Positions 1-7,192 are shown, numbered from the stretch's first letter. The stretch: DNA of 7,300 bases from Caldilinea sp. (GCA_026389955.1 JAPLGY010000329.1:1-7300), one strand, 5' to 3'. Program-made: numbers and translations. Notes: a model not told the origin generated them from the letters alone.

Positions 1-1306
1 GATCGTCAACACCTGCGGCTGGGACACCGACTGCAACTCGGGCAACGTCGGCTGTCTCCTCGGCATCAAAAACGGGCTGGCCGCCATCGACGCTGGACCT
101 GACTGGCGGGGCCCGGTCGCCGATCGTATGTATCTGGCCACAGCCGACGGCGGCCGCGCCATCACCGACGCCCTCACCGAAAGCTACCACATCGTCCAGA
201 TCGGGCGAGCCCTGGCCGGCGAGGCACCGATCTCCCCCAAACAGGGAGCCCGCTTTCACTTCAGCCTGCCCGGTGCCGTGCAGGGCTTTGGGCCGTCGGC
301 AGACCCGGAAACACAGGGGAGCGCCAGCGTCGAACAGGTGCCCGGCCCCCACCAGGAAGGATGCCTGGCCATCCACTACAAAGGAGTGGCACCCGGCCAC
401 CCGGCACGCGTGGCCACACCCACCTTTGTCCCCTCGCGTTCAGTCGCCGACTATTTTATCAAACGCGGCTATGCGCTCCTTGCCTCGCCGACGCTGTACG
501 GTGGCCAGCATCTGCGCGCACGGCTGCGCGCCGACGCTGGCAACGCTGCCCCTGTCCAGGCCAACCTCTACGTTTCGTTTTACCAGGCCGACGATACCCA
601 GGGAATTTTGCGCGCCCCCCAACAGCCGCTGGCACCGGGTGAGCAGGTCGAGCTTGCCTGGAATGTCCCTGCCACCCAAGGGTTGCCGATCTGTGCCGCC
701 GGCGTTGAGCTCAGCCATGCCCACCGTGCCGACGGCACCCTCTATCTGGACTGGCTGACCTGGGAAGGCCCCCCCGAGGTTGTGCTGGCCAATCCGGGCG
801 GCGACGGGGTGATGTGGCGACGGGCTTGGGTCAACGGCGTCGACCAATACGACGCCTGGTGGCCGGAAGCGTTTCGGTTGGTCCAAAACAGCGGGCGCGG
901 GCTGATCAGCCAGGGAACCCGTGAGTGGACCGACTACTGTGCCCAGGCTACCCTGACGCTTCACCTGGCGAAGACGGCTGGGCTGGCAGTGCGCGTACAG
1001 GGGATGCGGCGCTACTATGCCCTCCTGCTCTGCAACGACGGCAGGGCCCGTCTGATCAAGGCGTTGGACGGCGATACTGTGCTGGCAGAGTGCGCCTTTG
1101 CCTGGACTTTCGGCGCTGTCCATGAATTTGAGCTGTCCGCCCGCGGCACGTCGATCGAAGCCTCGATCGACGGCAACCTGCTGTTCAGTGTCCAAGACAG
1201 CGATCGCCCGCTCGACGGCGGCGCCGTCGCCCTGGTCGTCGAAGAAGGACGCATCATGTGCGACGCTGTGCGCGTGGGAGCCTCTCCACCACCGCAGAAT
1301 GAATGA
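1..1306 (+). CDS. ADP-ribosylglycohydrolase family protein, C-terminal part (5' end outside window)
   Basis: The frame is open from the left edge (first full codon at base 2), giving 434 visible residues before TGA at 1304-1306; the start lies upstream. Visible residues 3-17 read NTCGWDTDCNSGNVG, which matches the C-terminal metal-binding motif of the ADP-ribosylglycohydrolase (ARH/DraG) fold (GxDTDxN). Asp8 and Asp10 would be metal ligands, with Trp where many members have Gly. This fold uses a dimetal centre to remove ADP-ribose or related N/O-glycosidic groups; the substrate here is unknown. The catalytic domain ends near residue 85. About 350 residues follow that are not part of a basic ARH: a segment (about 90-245) rich in beta strands and ending LYLDWLTWEG, like a carbohydrate-binding jelly roll, and a second (about 265-425) resembling LamG/DUF1080-type concanavalin folds. 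Assigning these modules is inference. No clear terminator follows. Confidence 0.82.
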   Translation, partial: IVNTCGWDTDCNSGNVGCLLGIKNGLAAIDAGPDWRGPVADRMYLATADGGRAITDALTESYHIVQIGRALAGEAPISPKQGARFHFSLPGAVQGFGPSADPETQGSASVEQVPGPHQEGCLAIHYKGVAPGHPARVATPTFVPSRSVADYFIKRGYALLASPTLYGGQHLRARLRADAGNAAPVQANLYVSFYQADDTQGILRAPQQPLAPGEQVELAWNVPATQGLPICAAGVELSHAHRADGTLYLDWLTWEGPPEVVLANPGGDGVMWRRAWVNGVDQYDAWWPEAFRLVQNSGRGLISQGTREWTDYCAQATLTLHLAKTAGLAVRVQGMRRYYALLLCNDGRARLIKALDGDTVLAECAFAWTFGAVHEFELSARGTSIEASIDGNLLFSVQDSDRPLDGGAVALVVEEGRIMCDAVRVGASPPPQNE

Positions 1307-1360
1307 CCAGCAGAACTCGACCGTTCCTCTCTGCTCCGATTAGGGGAAGCCGACACGCTG

Positions 1361-1369
1361 TGATATGAT
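1361..1369 (+). promoter_or_regulatory. Extended -10 promoter upstream of mutS2
   Basis: TGATATGAT reads as an extended -10 element: TG, one base, then TATGAT, which is five of six matches to TATAAT. It lies 33 bases before the mutS2 ATG, so a transcript would begin near 1376 with a leader of about 27 bases. There is no good -35 box 17-18 bases upstream (TTAGGG at best), which extended -10 promoters can tolerate. It is the only AT-rich, promoter-like stretch in the gap between the first gene and mutS2, so it is the likely start of the four-gene operon. No experimental evidence exists. Confidence 0.45.
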
Positions 1370-1402
1370 ACATTCCGGCGTTCGAGGGGGACGAGAAATG
1401 TT

Positions 1403-3838
1403 ATGAATTCACGCACATTGCGTGTTCTCGAATATCCCAAAATTTTGGAGCGGCTGGCTCAGCACTGCGCTTTCAGCGGCGGTGCTGCGCTGGCCGCCGC
1501 GCTGTTGCCAAGCACCGACCTGGCGACGGCGCAAAGCTGGCTGATCCAAAGCCAGGAGGCCTACCAGCTGCTCGGACAAAAGGATGATATCAGCTTTGGA
1601 GGGGTCAGCGACCTGCGTCCACTGCTCGCTCGGGCTGAACGCTACTCCGTATTGCTGCCGCCCGACTTGCTCGAGATCAAATTTACGCTGCAGCGGGCCC
1701 GCCAGCTGCGCTCCCTGTTGGTTCGGCTCGAGCAAACCTTCCCACACCTGGCCGAGATGGCTTTCAATATCCAACCCTGCGACCCTCTGGTCGAAGAGAT
1801 CGGACGCTGTATCAGCGACCGCGGGGAGGTGCTTGACAGCGCCAGCCCGGAGCTGGCTCGACTCCGCGGCGAGCTGCGTGTGGCGCAGGAACGACTGATG
1901 AGTACGCTCGACCGTCTGGTCCACAGCAGCGACATCAAACCCTATCTGCAGGAAACGCTGGTGACCCAACGGCAGGGCCGCTATGTCATCCCGGTACGCG
2001 CCGAATACAAAGGCAACGTCGACGGCATCATCCACGACCAGTCAGCGAGCGGGGCAACCTTGTTCATCGAACCGCTCAAAGTTGTCCAGCAAAACAATGC
2101 CTTGCGTGAGCTGGAACTGCAGGAAGAGAAAGAAATCCGCCGCATCCTGCTGGAGCTGAGCGTTGCCGTCGCCGAAGAGGCACCCTACCTGCGCCGCAAC
2201 ACCGAGGTGCTGGCTGAGTTGGACTTCACTTTTGCCAAGGCCAAGTATGCTTATGTGCTGGATGCCACCCTGCCGGAGTTGACCACCTTCCAGCCGCGCA
2301 AGGCAGGGGCCACCGACCGTGCCGATGCCCCGCTTCTTCTTCACCCGGGTTCGGTGATCGACCTGCACCGTGCCCGCCATCCCCTGCTGGACCCGCGCAC
2401 CGTCGTGCCGGTCGACGTCTACCTGGACGCAGAGAGCTTTCTGATCGTGATCACCGGGCCCAACACGGGCGGTAAAACGGTTTCGCTCAAGACGGTTGGC
2501 CTGCTGGCTGTGATGGCCCAGGCCGGGCTGCTGATCCCGGCCGACCCGGGCAGCAAGCTTTCGGTCTTTGAGGGAATCTACGCCGATATCGGCGACGAGC
2601 AAAGCATCGAACAGAGCCTGAGCACATTTTCAGGCCACATGACCCATATCATTGAAGTTTTGGCCCAGGCCACCCCCCGGTGCCTGGTCTTGCTCGACGA
2701 ACTGGGCGCCGGCACCGACCCGGAAGAAGGGTCGGCGCTGGCGATGGCGCTGCTCGAAAACCTGCGCGAGCGCTCGATCACGACCTTTGCCACCACCCAC
2801 TACAGCGACCTCAAACTCTATGCCCACAACACCCCAGGGGTGCGCAATGCCTCGGTGGAATTCGACGTTGAAACGTTGAGCCCGACCTACGAACTGAGCA
2901 TCGGGCTGCCAGGACGCTCCAATGCCCTGACGATCGCACGCCGGCTCGGTCTGGCGGCTCCGATCGTGGACAAGGCGGAGTCGATCGTGCGCCCCGACAC
3001 CCTGCAAGCCGACAAACTGCTGGACGATATCCGCCAGGCCAAGCGAGAGGCGTTCGAGGCGGCTGAGCGGGCGCGCGCAAGAGAACGCCAGGGCCAGCTG
3101 CTCGAAAGCGACCTGCGCCATCAGCTCGCCCAGATCGAACAAGCCCGCCGCGCTGTGATCGCCGAGACCCGCACGTTGATGCAGAACGAACTGGACGAGA
3201 CCCGCAAGGAGATCGAACAGCTGCGCCGCCAGGCGCGCAGTGGTTTCGGCCACAACACGCCGGCGGCCCATGAAGAGTTTCTGGCTCGCGCCGAAAAAGA
3301 GCTGGCCCAGCGCCGCCAAAACAGCGAAGCAGTCGATACACGCGTGGTCGTGCCCGGCAGCGGAGCGGAACAGCTCAGCGGCCCGTTGGAGATGGGTGAC
3401 ATTGTCTGGGTGGCCAGCCTGCAGGCCAGCGGCGAGGTGCTGGCTTTGCACCCTGCCAGCGCCGAAGCCGACGTGCAACTGGGCAACTTTCGCCTCAAAC
3501 TGCCGGTAAAACGGCTGGAGCTGCGCCAAAAAGCCCCCCGGCAGACAACACAGCCCGCAGTCAGCTTCCACAGCAGCCCAGCCCCCAGCCCGGGGCTCGA
3601 ACTCGATCTGCGTGGAGAACGTGTGGAGGGAGGGCTCGAACAGCTGGAACGCTATCTGAACGACGCCTATCGGGCCCGGCTGCCGTTCGTACGCATCATC
3701 CACGGCCACGGCACGGGCGCCATGAAGTCTGCCGTGCGCGACCTGCTCAAGCGACACCCGCTGATCGCCACCGTGCGCGCCGGAGACGCCGGGGAAGGTG
3801 GGGACGGTGTCACCATGGTCAAGCTGGTCAGCGCTTGA
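1403..3838 (+). CDS. mutS2: Endonuclease MutS2 (ATPase with C-terminal Smr domain)
   Basis: This 811-residue protein is close to the usual MutS2 length (about 785 in Bacillus subtilis). The N-terminal core/clamp region (about 1-300) lacks the mismatch-binding domain of MutS1. The ABC-type ATPase holds Walker A GPNTGGKT (352-359), Walker B LVLLDE (428-433) followed by LGAGTDPEEG, and the H-loop region TTHYSDLK (464-471). A charged coiled coil covers about 537-612, a small beta domain about 664-706, and a C-terminal Smr nuclease domain carries LDLRG (734-738) and HGHGTG (767-772). All key motifs are intact. In this family MutS2 does not repair mismatches; it has been linked to suppressing homologous recombination and, in B. 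subtilis, to splitting collided ribosomes. The start is ATG 1403, with a GAGGGGG site at 1384-1390 that sits 12 bases away, rather far. An out-of-frame ATG at 1398 is closer to that site. Confidence 0.97.
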   Translation: MNSRTLRVLEYPKILERLAQHCAFSGGAALAAALLPSTDLATAQSWLIQSQEAYQLLGQKDDISFGGVSDLRPLLARAERYSVLLPPDLLEIKFTLQRARQLRSLLVRLEQTFPHLAEMAFNIQPCDPLVEEIGRCISDRGEVLDSASPELARLRGELRVAQERLMSTLDRLVHSSDIKPYLQETLVTQRQGRYVIPVRAEYKGNVDGIIHDQSASGATLFIEPLKVVQQNNALRELELQEEKEIRRILLELSVAVAEEAPYLRRNTEVLAELDFTFAKAKYAYVLDATLPELTTFQPRKAGATDRADAPLLLHPGSVIDLHRARHPLLDPRTVVPVDVYLDAESFLIVITGPNTGGKTVSLKTVGLLAVMAQAGLLIPADPGSKLSVFEGIYADIGDEQSIEQSLSTFSGHMTHIIEVLAQATPRCLVLLDELGAGTDPEEGSALAMALLENLRERSITTFATTHYSDLKLYAHNTPGVRNASVEFDVETLSPTYELSIGLPGRSNALTIARRLGLAAPIVDKAESIVRPDTLQADKLLDDIRQAKREAFEAAERARARERQGQLLESDLRHQLAQIEQARRAVIAETRTLMQNELDETRKEIEQLRRQARSGFGHNTPAAHEEFLARAEKELAQRRQNSEAVDTRVVVPGSGAEQLSGPLEMGDIVWVASLQASGEVLALHPASAEADVQLGNFRLKLPVKRLELRQKAPRQTTQPAVSFHSSPAPSPGLELDLRGERVEGGLEQLERYLNDAYRARLPFVRIIHGHGTGAMKSAVRDLLKRHPLIATVRAGDAGEGGDGVTMVKLVSA

Positions 3839-3887
3839 ATTGGACAGCAACCGCTCTCAAAGAACGGAGAGGCTTCACAGCCTGAAC

Positions 3888-3893
3888 GAGGGA
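3888..3893 (+). promoter_or_regulatory. Ribosome-binding site that fixes the glycosyltransferase start
   Basis: GAGGGA ends nine bases before ATG 3903. It supports that start over the longer reading that begins at ATG 3798 inside mutS2. The longer form would add 35 residues with no resemblance to a glycosyltransferase N-terminus. A second purine run, GGAGAGG at 3866-3872, has no usable start codon close behind it. Confidence 0.7.
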
Positions 3894-3902
3894 TTTTTGT
3901 CT

Positions 3903-4883
3903 ATGACGGCAGTTCCAAGCAAAAAAATTTGCTGCAGCGTCGGGGTGACCGCCTACAACGAGGAGGCCAATATCGGCTCCTTGCTGACTGCCCTGACCGA
4001 CCAGCACCTGCATGAAGTCGAAATCGTCGAAATCATCGTGGTGGCCAGCGCCTGCACCGACCGTACAGTGTCGATTGTCCAGGAACACCTGGCCCGCGAC
4101 AGCCGCATCCAGCTGATCGAACAGCCCCGTCGTGAAGGCAAAACCAGCGCGATCAACCTCTTTTTGCAGGCGGCCCGCTGCGAAATCTGTGTGTTGGAAA
4201 GCGGCGATACCCTGCCCCATGAGTACGCGGTCGAACACATGGTGCGCATGTTTCGAGATCCGACGGTCGGCATGGTGGGCGCCCAGAAAATGGCCGTCGA
4301 TACCCCAGACCATATTGTCGGCCTGCTCAGCCACCTGCGTCTGCGCATGGAGCACGAGCTCTGCCTGGAGATCCCACGGCTGGGAGAGATGATCGCATTC
4401 CGGCGGCTTTTCGACCAGATTCCCCCCGACGTGGCCATGGACGAAGCCTTTGTCGAGGCGATCGTCGTACAACACGGCATGCAGGTGCGCTACGCCCCAG
4501 ATGCCATCGTCTACAACACCGGGCCGACGACCGTCGGCGATTTTGTGCGGCAGCGCCGCCGCAACCACGCCGGCCATCTCTATCTGAAACACAAATATGG
4601 CTACAAAGTCAGCAGCATGCACAACAGTCGGGTGGCACGCATTGCCTTCAAAGAGCTGCTGGGAATTGTCCAACTGACCTGGGTGCTTGGGTTGCTGGCT
4701 GGAATTGAAGGGATCAGCCGTGTGCTGGGCTGGTATGATTTTGCGGTCAAACGCGACCGCCATGTCGTCTGGAACATGGCCTGGACCCAAAAACAGAATG
4801 TGCAGGCCGTGCGGGCGACACGCGAAAACCTAGCGGGCCAGGAGCCTTTCTCGGTCAAGAGCCGCACCCAGTTGGAACGCTGA
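3903..4883 (+). CDS. Family 2 glycosyltransferase with a C-terminal hydrophobic segment
   Basis: The 326-residue protein opens with the GT2 signature VGVTAYNEEANI (residues 13-24), followed by the nucleotide-binding strand IIVVASACTDRT (44-55), where the family typically has VVDDGSTDxT. The metal-binding DxD position reads LESGDTLP (98-105), so only Asp102 of the usual DxD is kept. The acceptor/catalytic region contains MDEAF (179-183). RQRRRNHAGH (216-225) corresponds to the (Q/R)xxRW motif of processive enzymes, with Asn in place of Trp. A hydrophobic stretch at about 252-268 probably anchors or tilts the enzyme into the membrane. GT2 enzymes of this type move a sugar from a nucleotide sugar to a lipid or polysaccharide on the cytoplasmic face; donor and acceptor cannot be told. 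The gene starts 64 bases after mutS2 and ends 17 bases before a flippase-like membrane gene, which suggests a lipid-linked acceptor (inference). Confidence 0.88.
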   Translation: MTAVPSKKICCSVGVTAYNEEANIGSLLTALTDQHLHEVEIVEIIVVASACTDRTVSIVQEHLARDSRIQLIEQPRREGKTSAINLFLQAARCEICVLESGDTLPHEYAVEHMVRMFRDPTVGMVGAQKMAVDTPDHIVGLLSHLRLRMEHELCLEIPRLGEMIAFRRLFDQIPPDVAMDEAFVEAIVVQHGMQVRYAPDAIVYNTGPTTVGDFVRQRRRNHAGHLYLKHKYGYKVSSMHNSRVARIAFKELLGIVQLTWVLGLLAGIEGISRVLGWYDFAVKRDRHVVWNMAWTQKQNVQAVRATRENLAGQEPFSVKSRTQLER

Positions 4884-4900
4884 GCGCGCTCGCCGAGACC

Positions 4901-5935
4901 ATGACCCGTTCGCGTTGGATCGATCTGCTCAAACTGGCCGTCGCAGCTGGCCTGCTGGTCTGGTTGGTTGCCAGATTGCCAGACCCCGCCGCACTCTGGC
5001 AGCAGCTCCTGCAGGCGAACAAGTGGCCGCTTCTGCTGGGAGCCGCCACTTACGCCAGCGCTGTGGCGCTCAGCGCAGTAAAATGGGGAATCCTGCTGCG
5101 CGCCGCAGGCATTCAGCTCCCGCCCAGCCGTCTGCTGACCTATCAGTGGATCGCCGAGTTTTTCAACAATTTTCTTCCAGCCCAGGTCGGCGGGGATGTC
5201 CTGCGCGGCTATGCAGTGGCGGCAGATACACAGCGGCGGGCTGATGCAGCCGCCAGCGTGGTCATCGATCGGTTTATCGGGTTGATGGTCTTTATGCTTG
5301 GCGCGGCGATCTCGGCCAATGCCGTTCTGATCTGGGGCAAGCCGGACGGCAGCCCCTTTTCCCCGGAGGGGGCACTCTTCATGCGCTTTGCCGCCGTCGG
5401 CAGCGCACTGGCCACGGCCGCTCTCCTCGCCGTCGTCGCCACCCTGGTCAGCCGCCGACTCCAAGGCGTGGTGGAGCGGCTGCTCCGGCTGCTGCCATTC
5501 CAACACCGTACTCTCCCTCTCTGGACACAGCTGGCTGCAGCCTTTGCTGTCTATCGCGCCCACCCCGGCGCGTTGGCCGCCGCCGCCGCAGGCAGCGCTC
5601 TGATCGTCTTGCTGACCAGCGCCAATATCTGGCTGATCGCCTATGCGGTCCAGCCTGGAAAAATTTCGCTGGTAGAGGTTCTGGTGGTCAACCCGATCAT
5701 CGTCTTTGCCTTGCTGGTCGTGCCCCTCTCCCCCGGCGGTTTGGGAATTCGCCAGATCTCCTTTGCCGGGCTCTTTTTGTTCATGGGGGCTGGCTACGAG
5801 TTGGGCACTGCGGTCGGCCTGCTGCAGCAGTTCATGGGCTACCTGGTCAGCATTCCAGGTGGCCTGCTCTGGGCTCGCGGCCAGCCACATGTACCGTCAC
5901 AAACTATCCTGAACCCTGGAAAGCATGCTCGATGA
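4901..5935 (+). CDS. UPF0104 / lysylphosphatidylglycerol-synthase TM-region family membrane protein (flippase-like)
   Basis: This 344-residue protein is strongly hydrophobic, with about seven or eight membrane segments: near 9-24, 40-60, 122-145, 163-185, 225-250, 258-276 and 288-325. It carries the family's conserved motifs: [18 protein letters not shown] (87-104), [10 protein letters not shown] (119-128) and [11 protein letters not shown] (275-285). This domain is the membrane half of MprF, where it flips lysyl-phosphatidylglycerol, and is also found alone (YbhN) or fused to GT2 domains (AglD). No aminoacyltransferase domain is present, so it does not make lysyl-PG. A role in moving or organising a glycolipid made by the neighbouring glycosyltransferase is plausible but inferred. 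The start ATG 4901 has only a weak GAGA site (4895-4898), so translation may depend on coupling to the upstream gene 17 bases away. Its TGA overlaps the ATG of the next gene in ATGA (5932-5935). Confidence 0.88.
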   Translation: MTRSRWIDLLKLAVAAGLLVWLVARLPDPAALWQQLLQANKWPLLLGAATYASAVALSAVKWGILLRAAGIQLPPSRLLTYQWIAEFFNNFLPAQVGGDVLRGYAVAADTQRRADAAASVVIDRFIGLMVFMLGAAISANAVLIWGKPDGSPFSPEGALFMRFAAVGSALATAALLAVVATLVSRRLQGVVERLLRLLPFQHRTLPLWTQLAAAFAVYRAHPGALAAAAAGSALIVLLTSANIWLIAYAVQPGKISLVEVLVVNPIIVFALLVVPLSPGGLGIRQISFAGLFLFMGAGYELGTAVGLLQQFMGYLVSIPGGLLWARGQPHVPSQTILNPGKHAR

Positions 5936-6567
5936 ATCCCTGGCTCTCAACCGAAGCTGCCCGCGCCCTCTACATCGGCGGCGACGCAGCGCATGACTTC
6001 GACCATGTCCTGCGAGTCTCCCGTCTGGCCGACCGCATTGCAGAGGCTGAGGGCGCCGACCGCACAGTGGTCCAGCTGGCAGCTCTGTTGCACGATCTGC
6101 CAGCGGAAACCGACGGCAGCCAACGGACTGCCCACCATCTGCGTTCTGCCCGGCGCGCACGCGACCTGTTGCGCGACCGCGGTCTCCCTCTCCCTCTGGT
6201 CGAGCAGGTCGTCCATTGTATTGAGGCACACCGCTACCGTGACCGCACGGTCCTCCCCAGCAGCCTGGAGGCACGCTGTCTGTACGACGCCGACAAACTT
6301 GACAGCATCGGGGCCATTGGGGTGGCACGCGCCTTCGCCTATGCCGGGGCCCACGGCAGCCGCCTGTGGACCCGACCTGCCGCTCAAATCGTCGCCTCTG
6401 AAAACGACCGCACAACCCCCGACTACACACCCGTACACGAGTATGTGTTCAAGCTGCAAAAGCTGCTGGATTCACTCTACACAGAGACAGCACGTCTGCT
6501 CGGCACCCGCCGCCAGGCAGTCATGGCAGCATTTTTTGCCCAGCTAGACGCCGAGCAGAGTGAGTGA
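5932..6567 (+). CDS. HD-domain phosphohydrolase, YedJ/YpgQ-like
   Basis: The 211-residue soluble protein shows a complete HD metal site: HDFDHVLRV (residues 21-29, ligand His25), ALLHD (51-55, His54-Asp55) and [15 protein letters not shown] (119-133, ligand Asp121). EAHRYR at 98-103 supplies a further conserved His. The order and the DADxLDxIGAIGxAR block match the uncharacterised YedJ / B. subtilis YpgQ subgroup, whose studied member is reported as a nucleotide pyrophosphohydrolase. The exact substrate here is unknown. The protein is about the normal family length (roughly 200-230). Its ATG shares the ATGA overlap with the upstream membrane gene, a classic translational-coupling arrangement, so it is the last gene of the mutS2 operon. 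The next gene is convergent, with only ten bases between the two stop codons. Confidence 0.9.
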   Translation: MNPWLSTEAARALYIGGDAAHDFDHVLRVSRLADRIAEAEGADRTVVQLAALLHDLPAETDGSQRTAHHLRSARRARDLLRDRGLPLPLVEQVVHCIEAHRYRDRTVLPSSLEARCLYDADKLDSIGAIGVARAFAYAGAHGSRLWTRPAAQIVASENDRTTPDYTPVHEYVFKLQKLLDSLYTETARLLGTRRQAVMAAFFAQLDAEQSE

Positions 6568-6569
6568 AA

Positions 6570-6595
6570 ACGCTGCTTCAGTTTCGACGCAGCGT
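6570..6595 (-). terminator. Possible intrinsic terminator of the yccF gene, overlapping its 3' end
   Basis: Read on the minus strand, a 7-bp stem ACGCTGC/GCAGCGT encloses a 12-base loop and is followed at once by TTTTC (6570 down to 6566). The yccF stop codon (6578-6580) lies inside the loop. The T run is short and the stem modest, so efficiency is doubtful. On the plus strand no T run follows the stem, so it would not serve the HD gene well. Confidence 0.4.
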
Positions 6596-6988
6596 GAGCA
6601 TCCCCGGGACCCAGTCAAAAATGATGAAGCCCAGCGGCATGCCGATGATCGAGGCGCAGAGCAGGTAGGCAACCCCCAGCCCCACCGCAGCCAGCCACCA
6701 GCCCACAAACAGAAACCAGAGCGCACGCAGGAAAAAATTGTGCTGCCTGACCTTGACCTCCCCGTAGGCGGTCACCAGACGGTCAGGCTGCCGCAGCGCG
6801 ATCAGCTGCGGCACCCGGTTGAGCAGCGCAATCCCTACCGGGATGGTCACAACCAACAGCAACAGAACATAGGCAACGCTAATGGCCAGCGCTCCCAGCC
6901 AGAACCCGATAAAAACAAACCATAAAATTTGAATCAGACAGCCCGGCTGCTGCCGGAGGACGACTGGATCTTTCGATAGATACGACAC
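6578..6988 (-). CDS. yccF: YccF domain inner-membrane protein
   Basis: From GTG 6988 the product is 136 residues (E. coli YccF is about 148). It consists of two copies of the YccF repeat: residues 22-66, beginning LWFVFIGFWL and continuing to VPQLIALR, and residues 90-135, beginning LWFLFVGWWL and continuing to VPGMLTLRR. Each copy has a hydrophobic pair of helices with an (I/M)P(V/L)G turn. A polar linker joins them, and the copies are clearly alike, indicating an internal duplication typical of the family. The function of YccF proteins is not established; they are predicted inner-membrane proteins. The frame stays open upstream to another GTG at 7063, but that start has no ribosome-binding site and would add a 25-residue charged leader unlike the family. 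The gene converges with the HD gene and is not part of the mutS2 operon. Confidence 0.88.
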   Translation of the reverse strand: MSYLSKDPVVLRQQPGCLIQILWFVFIGFWLGALAISVAYVLLLLVVTIPVGIALLNRVPQLIALRQPDRLVTAYGEVKVRQHNFFLRALWFLFVGWWLAAVGLGVAYLLCASIIGMPLGFIIFDWVPGMLTLRRN

Positions 6989-6996
6989 GCGCGGCG

Positions 6997-7002
6997 CTCC
7001 TT
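6997..7002 (-). promoter_or_regulatory. Strong ribosome-binding site that fixes the yccF GTG start
   Basis: On the minus strand AAGGAG sits eight bases before GTG (6988-6986), ideal spacing. It selects this start over the in-frame GTG at 7063. Confidence 0.8.
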
Positions 7003-7095
7003 TTGGGTGTTTTGGATGTTTCCCCTCTTCTGTCAATACGCACTCTCTGCCCAAAAGTTGCACAACACAGCCAGGGCTTCCCTACAACCATCGAC

Positions 7096-7132
7096 GCCCT
7101 ACAGCCCAGTGCCCTCCTCTGGGCTGTAGGGC
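7096..7132 (+). promoter_or_regulatory. Perfect 14-bp hairpin with an anti-Shine-Dalgarno loop, in the divergent intergenic region
   Basis: Bases 7096-7109 (GCCCTACAGCCCAG) pair without mismatch with 7119-7132, leaving a 9-base loop TGCCCTCCT. No T run follows on either strand, and the hairpin lies between two diverging genes, so it is unlikely to be an ordinary terminator. The loop bases CCTCCT (7113-7118) are exactly complementary to AGGAGG (7194-7199) in the ribosome-binding site of the gene starting at 7208. The left arm motif CCCTACA also occurs as a direct copy at 7080-7086, which could form an alternative 7-bp helix with 7125-7131. Function as an RNA switch or as a protein-binding dyad is inferred. 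Confidence 0.65.
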
Positions 7133-7192
7133 CACCGGAAGAAGATGAAAAGGATGAAAGGGTGTACTTCAAGTTGGGGGCAGTCGGGGGAT

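Noticed and set aside
440..1195. 251-codon minus-strand frame
   Set aside because: Antisense to the first gene, with no motifs and no ribosome-binding evidence.
1309..1335. AGCAGA/TCTGCT inverted repeat after the first gene
   Set aside because: Six pairs with a 15-base loop and no T run; not a convincing terminator.
2630..3850. 406-codon minus-strand frame
   Set aside because: It lies opposite an intact, motif-complete mutS2; long antisense frames are expected in GC-rich genes, and no domain is recognisable in it.
3854..3883. Small stems in the mutS2-glycosyltransferase gap (CTCTC/GAGAG and AGGCT/AGCCT)
   Set aside because: Only 5 bp each, mutually exclusive, and the T run at 3895-3899 is 12 or more bases away, so they do not make a terminator.
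3798..3902. Longer glycosyltransferase start overlapping mutS2
   Set aside because: It adds 35 residues with no GT2 resemblance, lies within the Smr domain of mutS2, and lacks a ribosome-binding site; ATG 3903 has one.
5574..5590. GCC/CGC triplet repeat
   Set aside because: It encodes an alanine run in a membrane protein and is expected from GC-rich codon use.
4601..5890. 429-codon minus-strand frame
   Set aside because: Antisense to the glycosyltransferase and flippase-like genes; its product is Gln/Gly/Asp-rich, low in recognisable motifs, and is a shadow of hydrophobic coding.
6182..6197. CTCCCT tandem repeat in the HD gene
   Set aside because: Two and a half short units encoding Leu-Pro repeats; too short to be meaningful.
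7008..7036. TTGACA (minus strand, 7036-7031) as a -35 box for yccF
   Set aside because: The sequence 17 bases on is AAAACA, a poor -10, and transcription would begin at the ribosome-binding site.
6989..7063. Longer yccF start at GTG 7063 (minus strand)
   Set aside because: No ribosome-binding site; the added 25 residues are charged and not family-like, while AAGGAG precedes GTG 6988 at ideal spacing.
7058..7089. TTGCAC and TACAAC as a plus-strand promoter before the hairpin
   Set aside because: Each box matches only four of six bases and the spacer is 20 bases; it would start transcription at about the hairpin base, which is attractive, but too weak to call.
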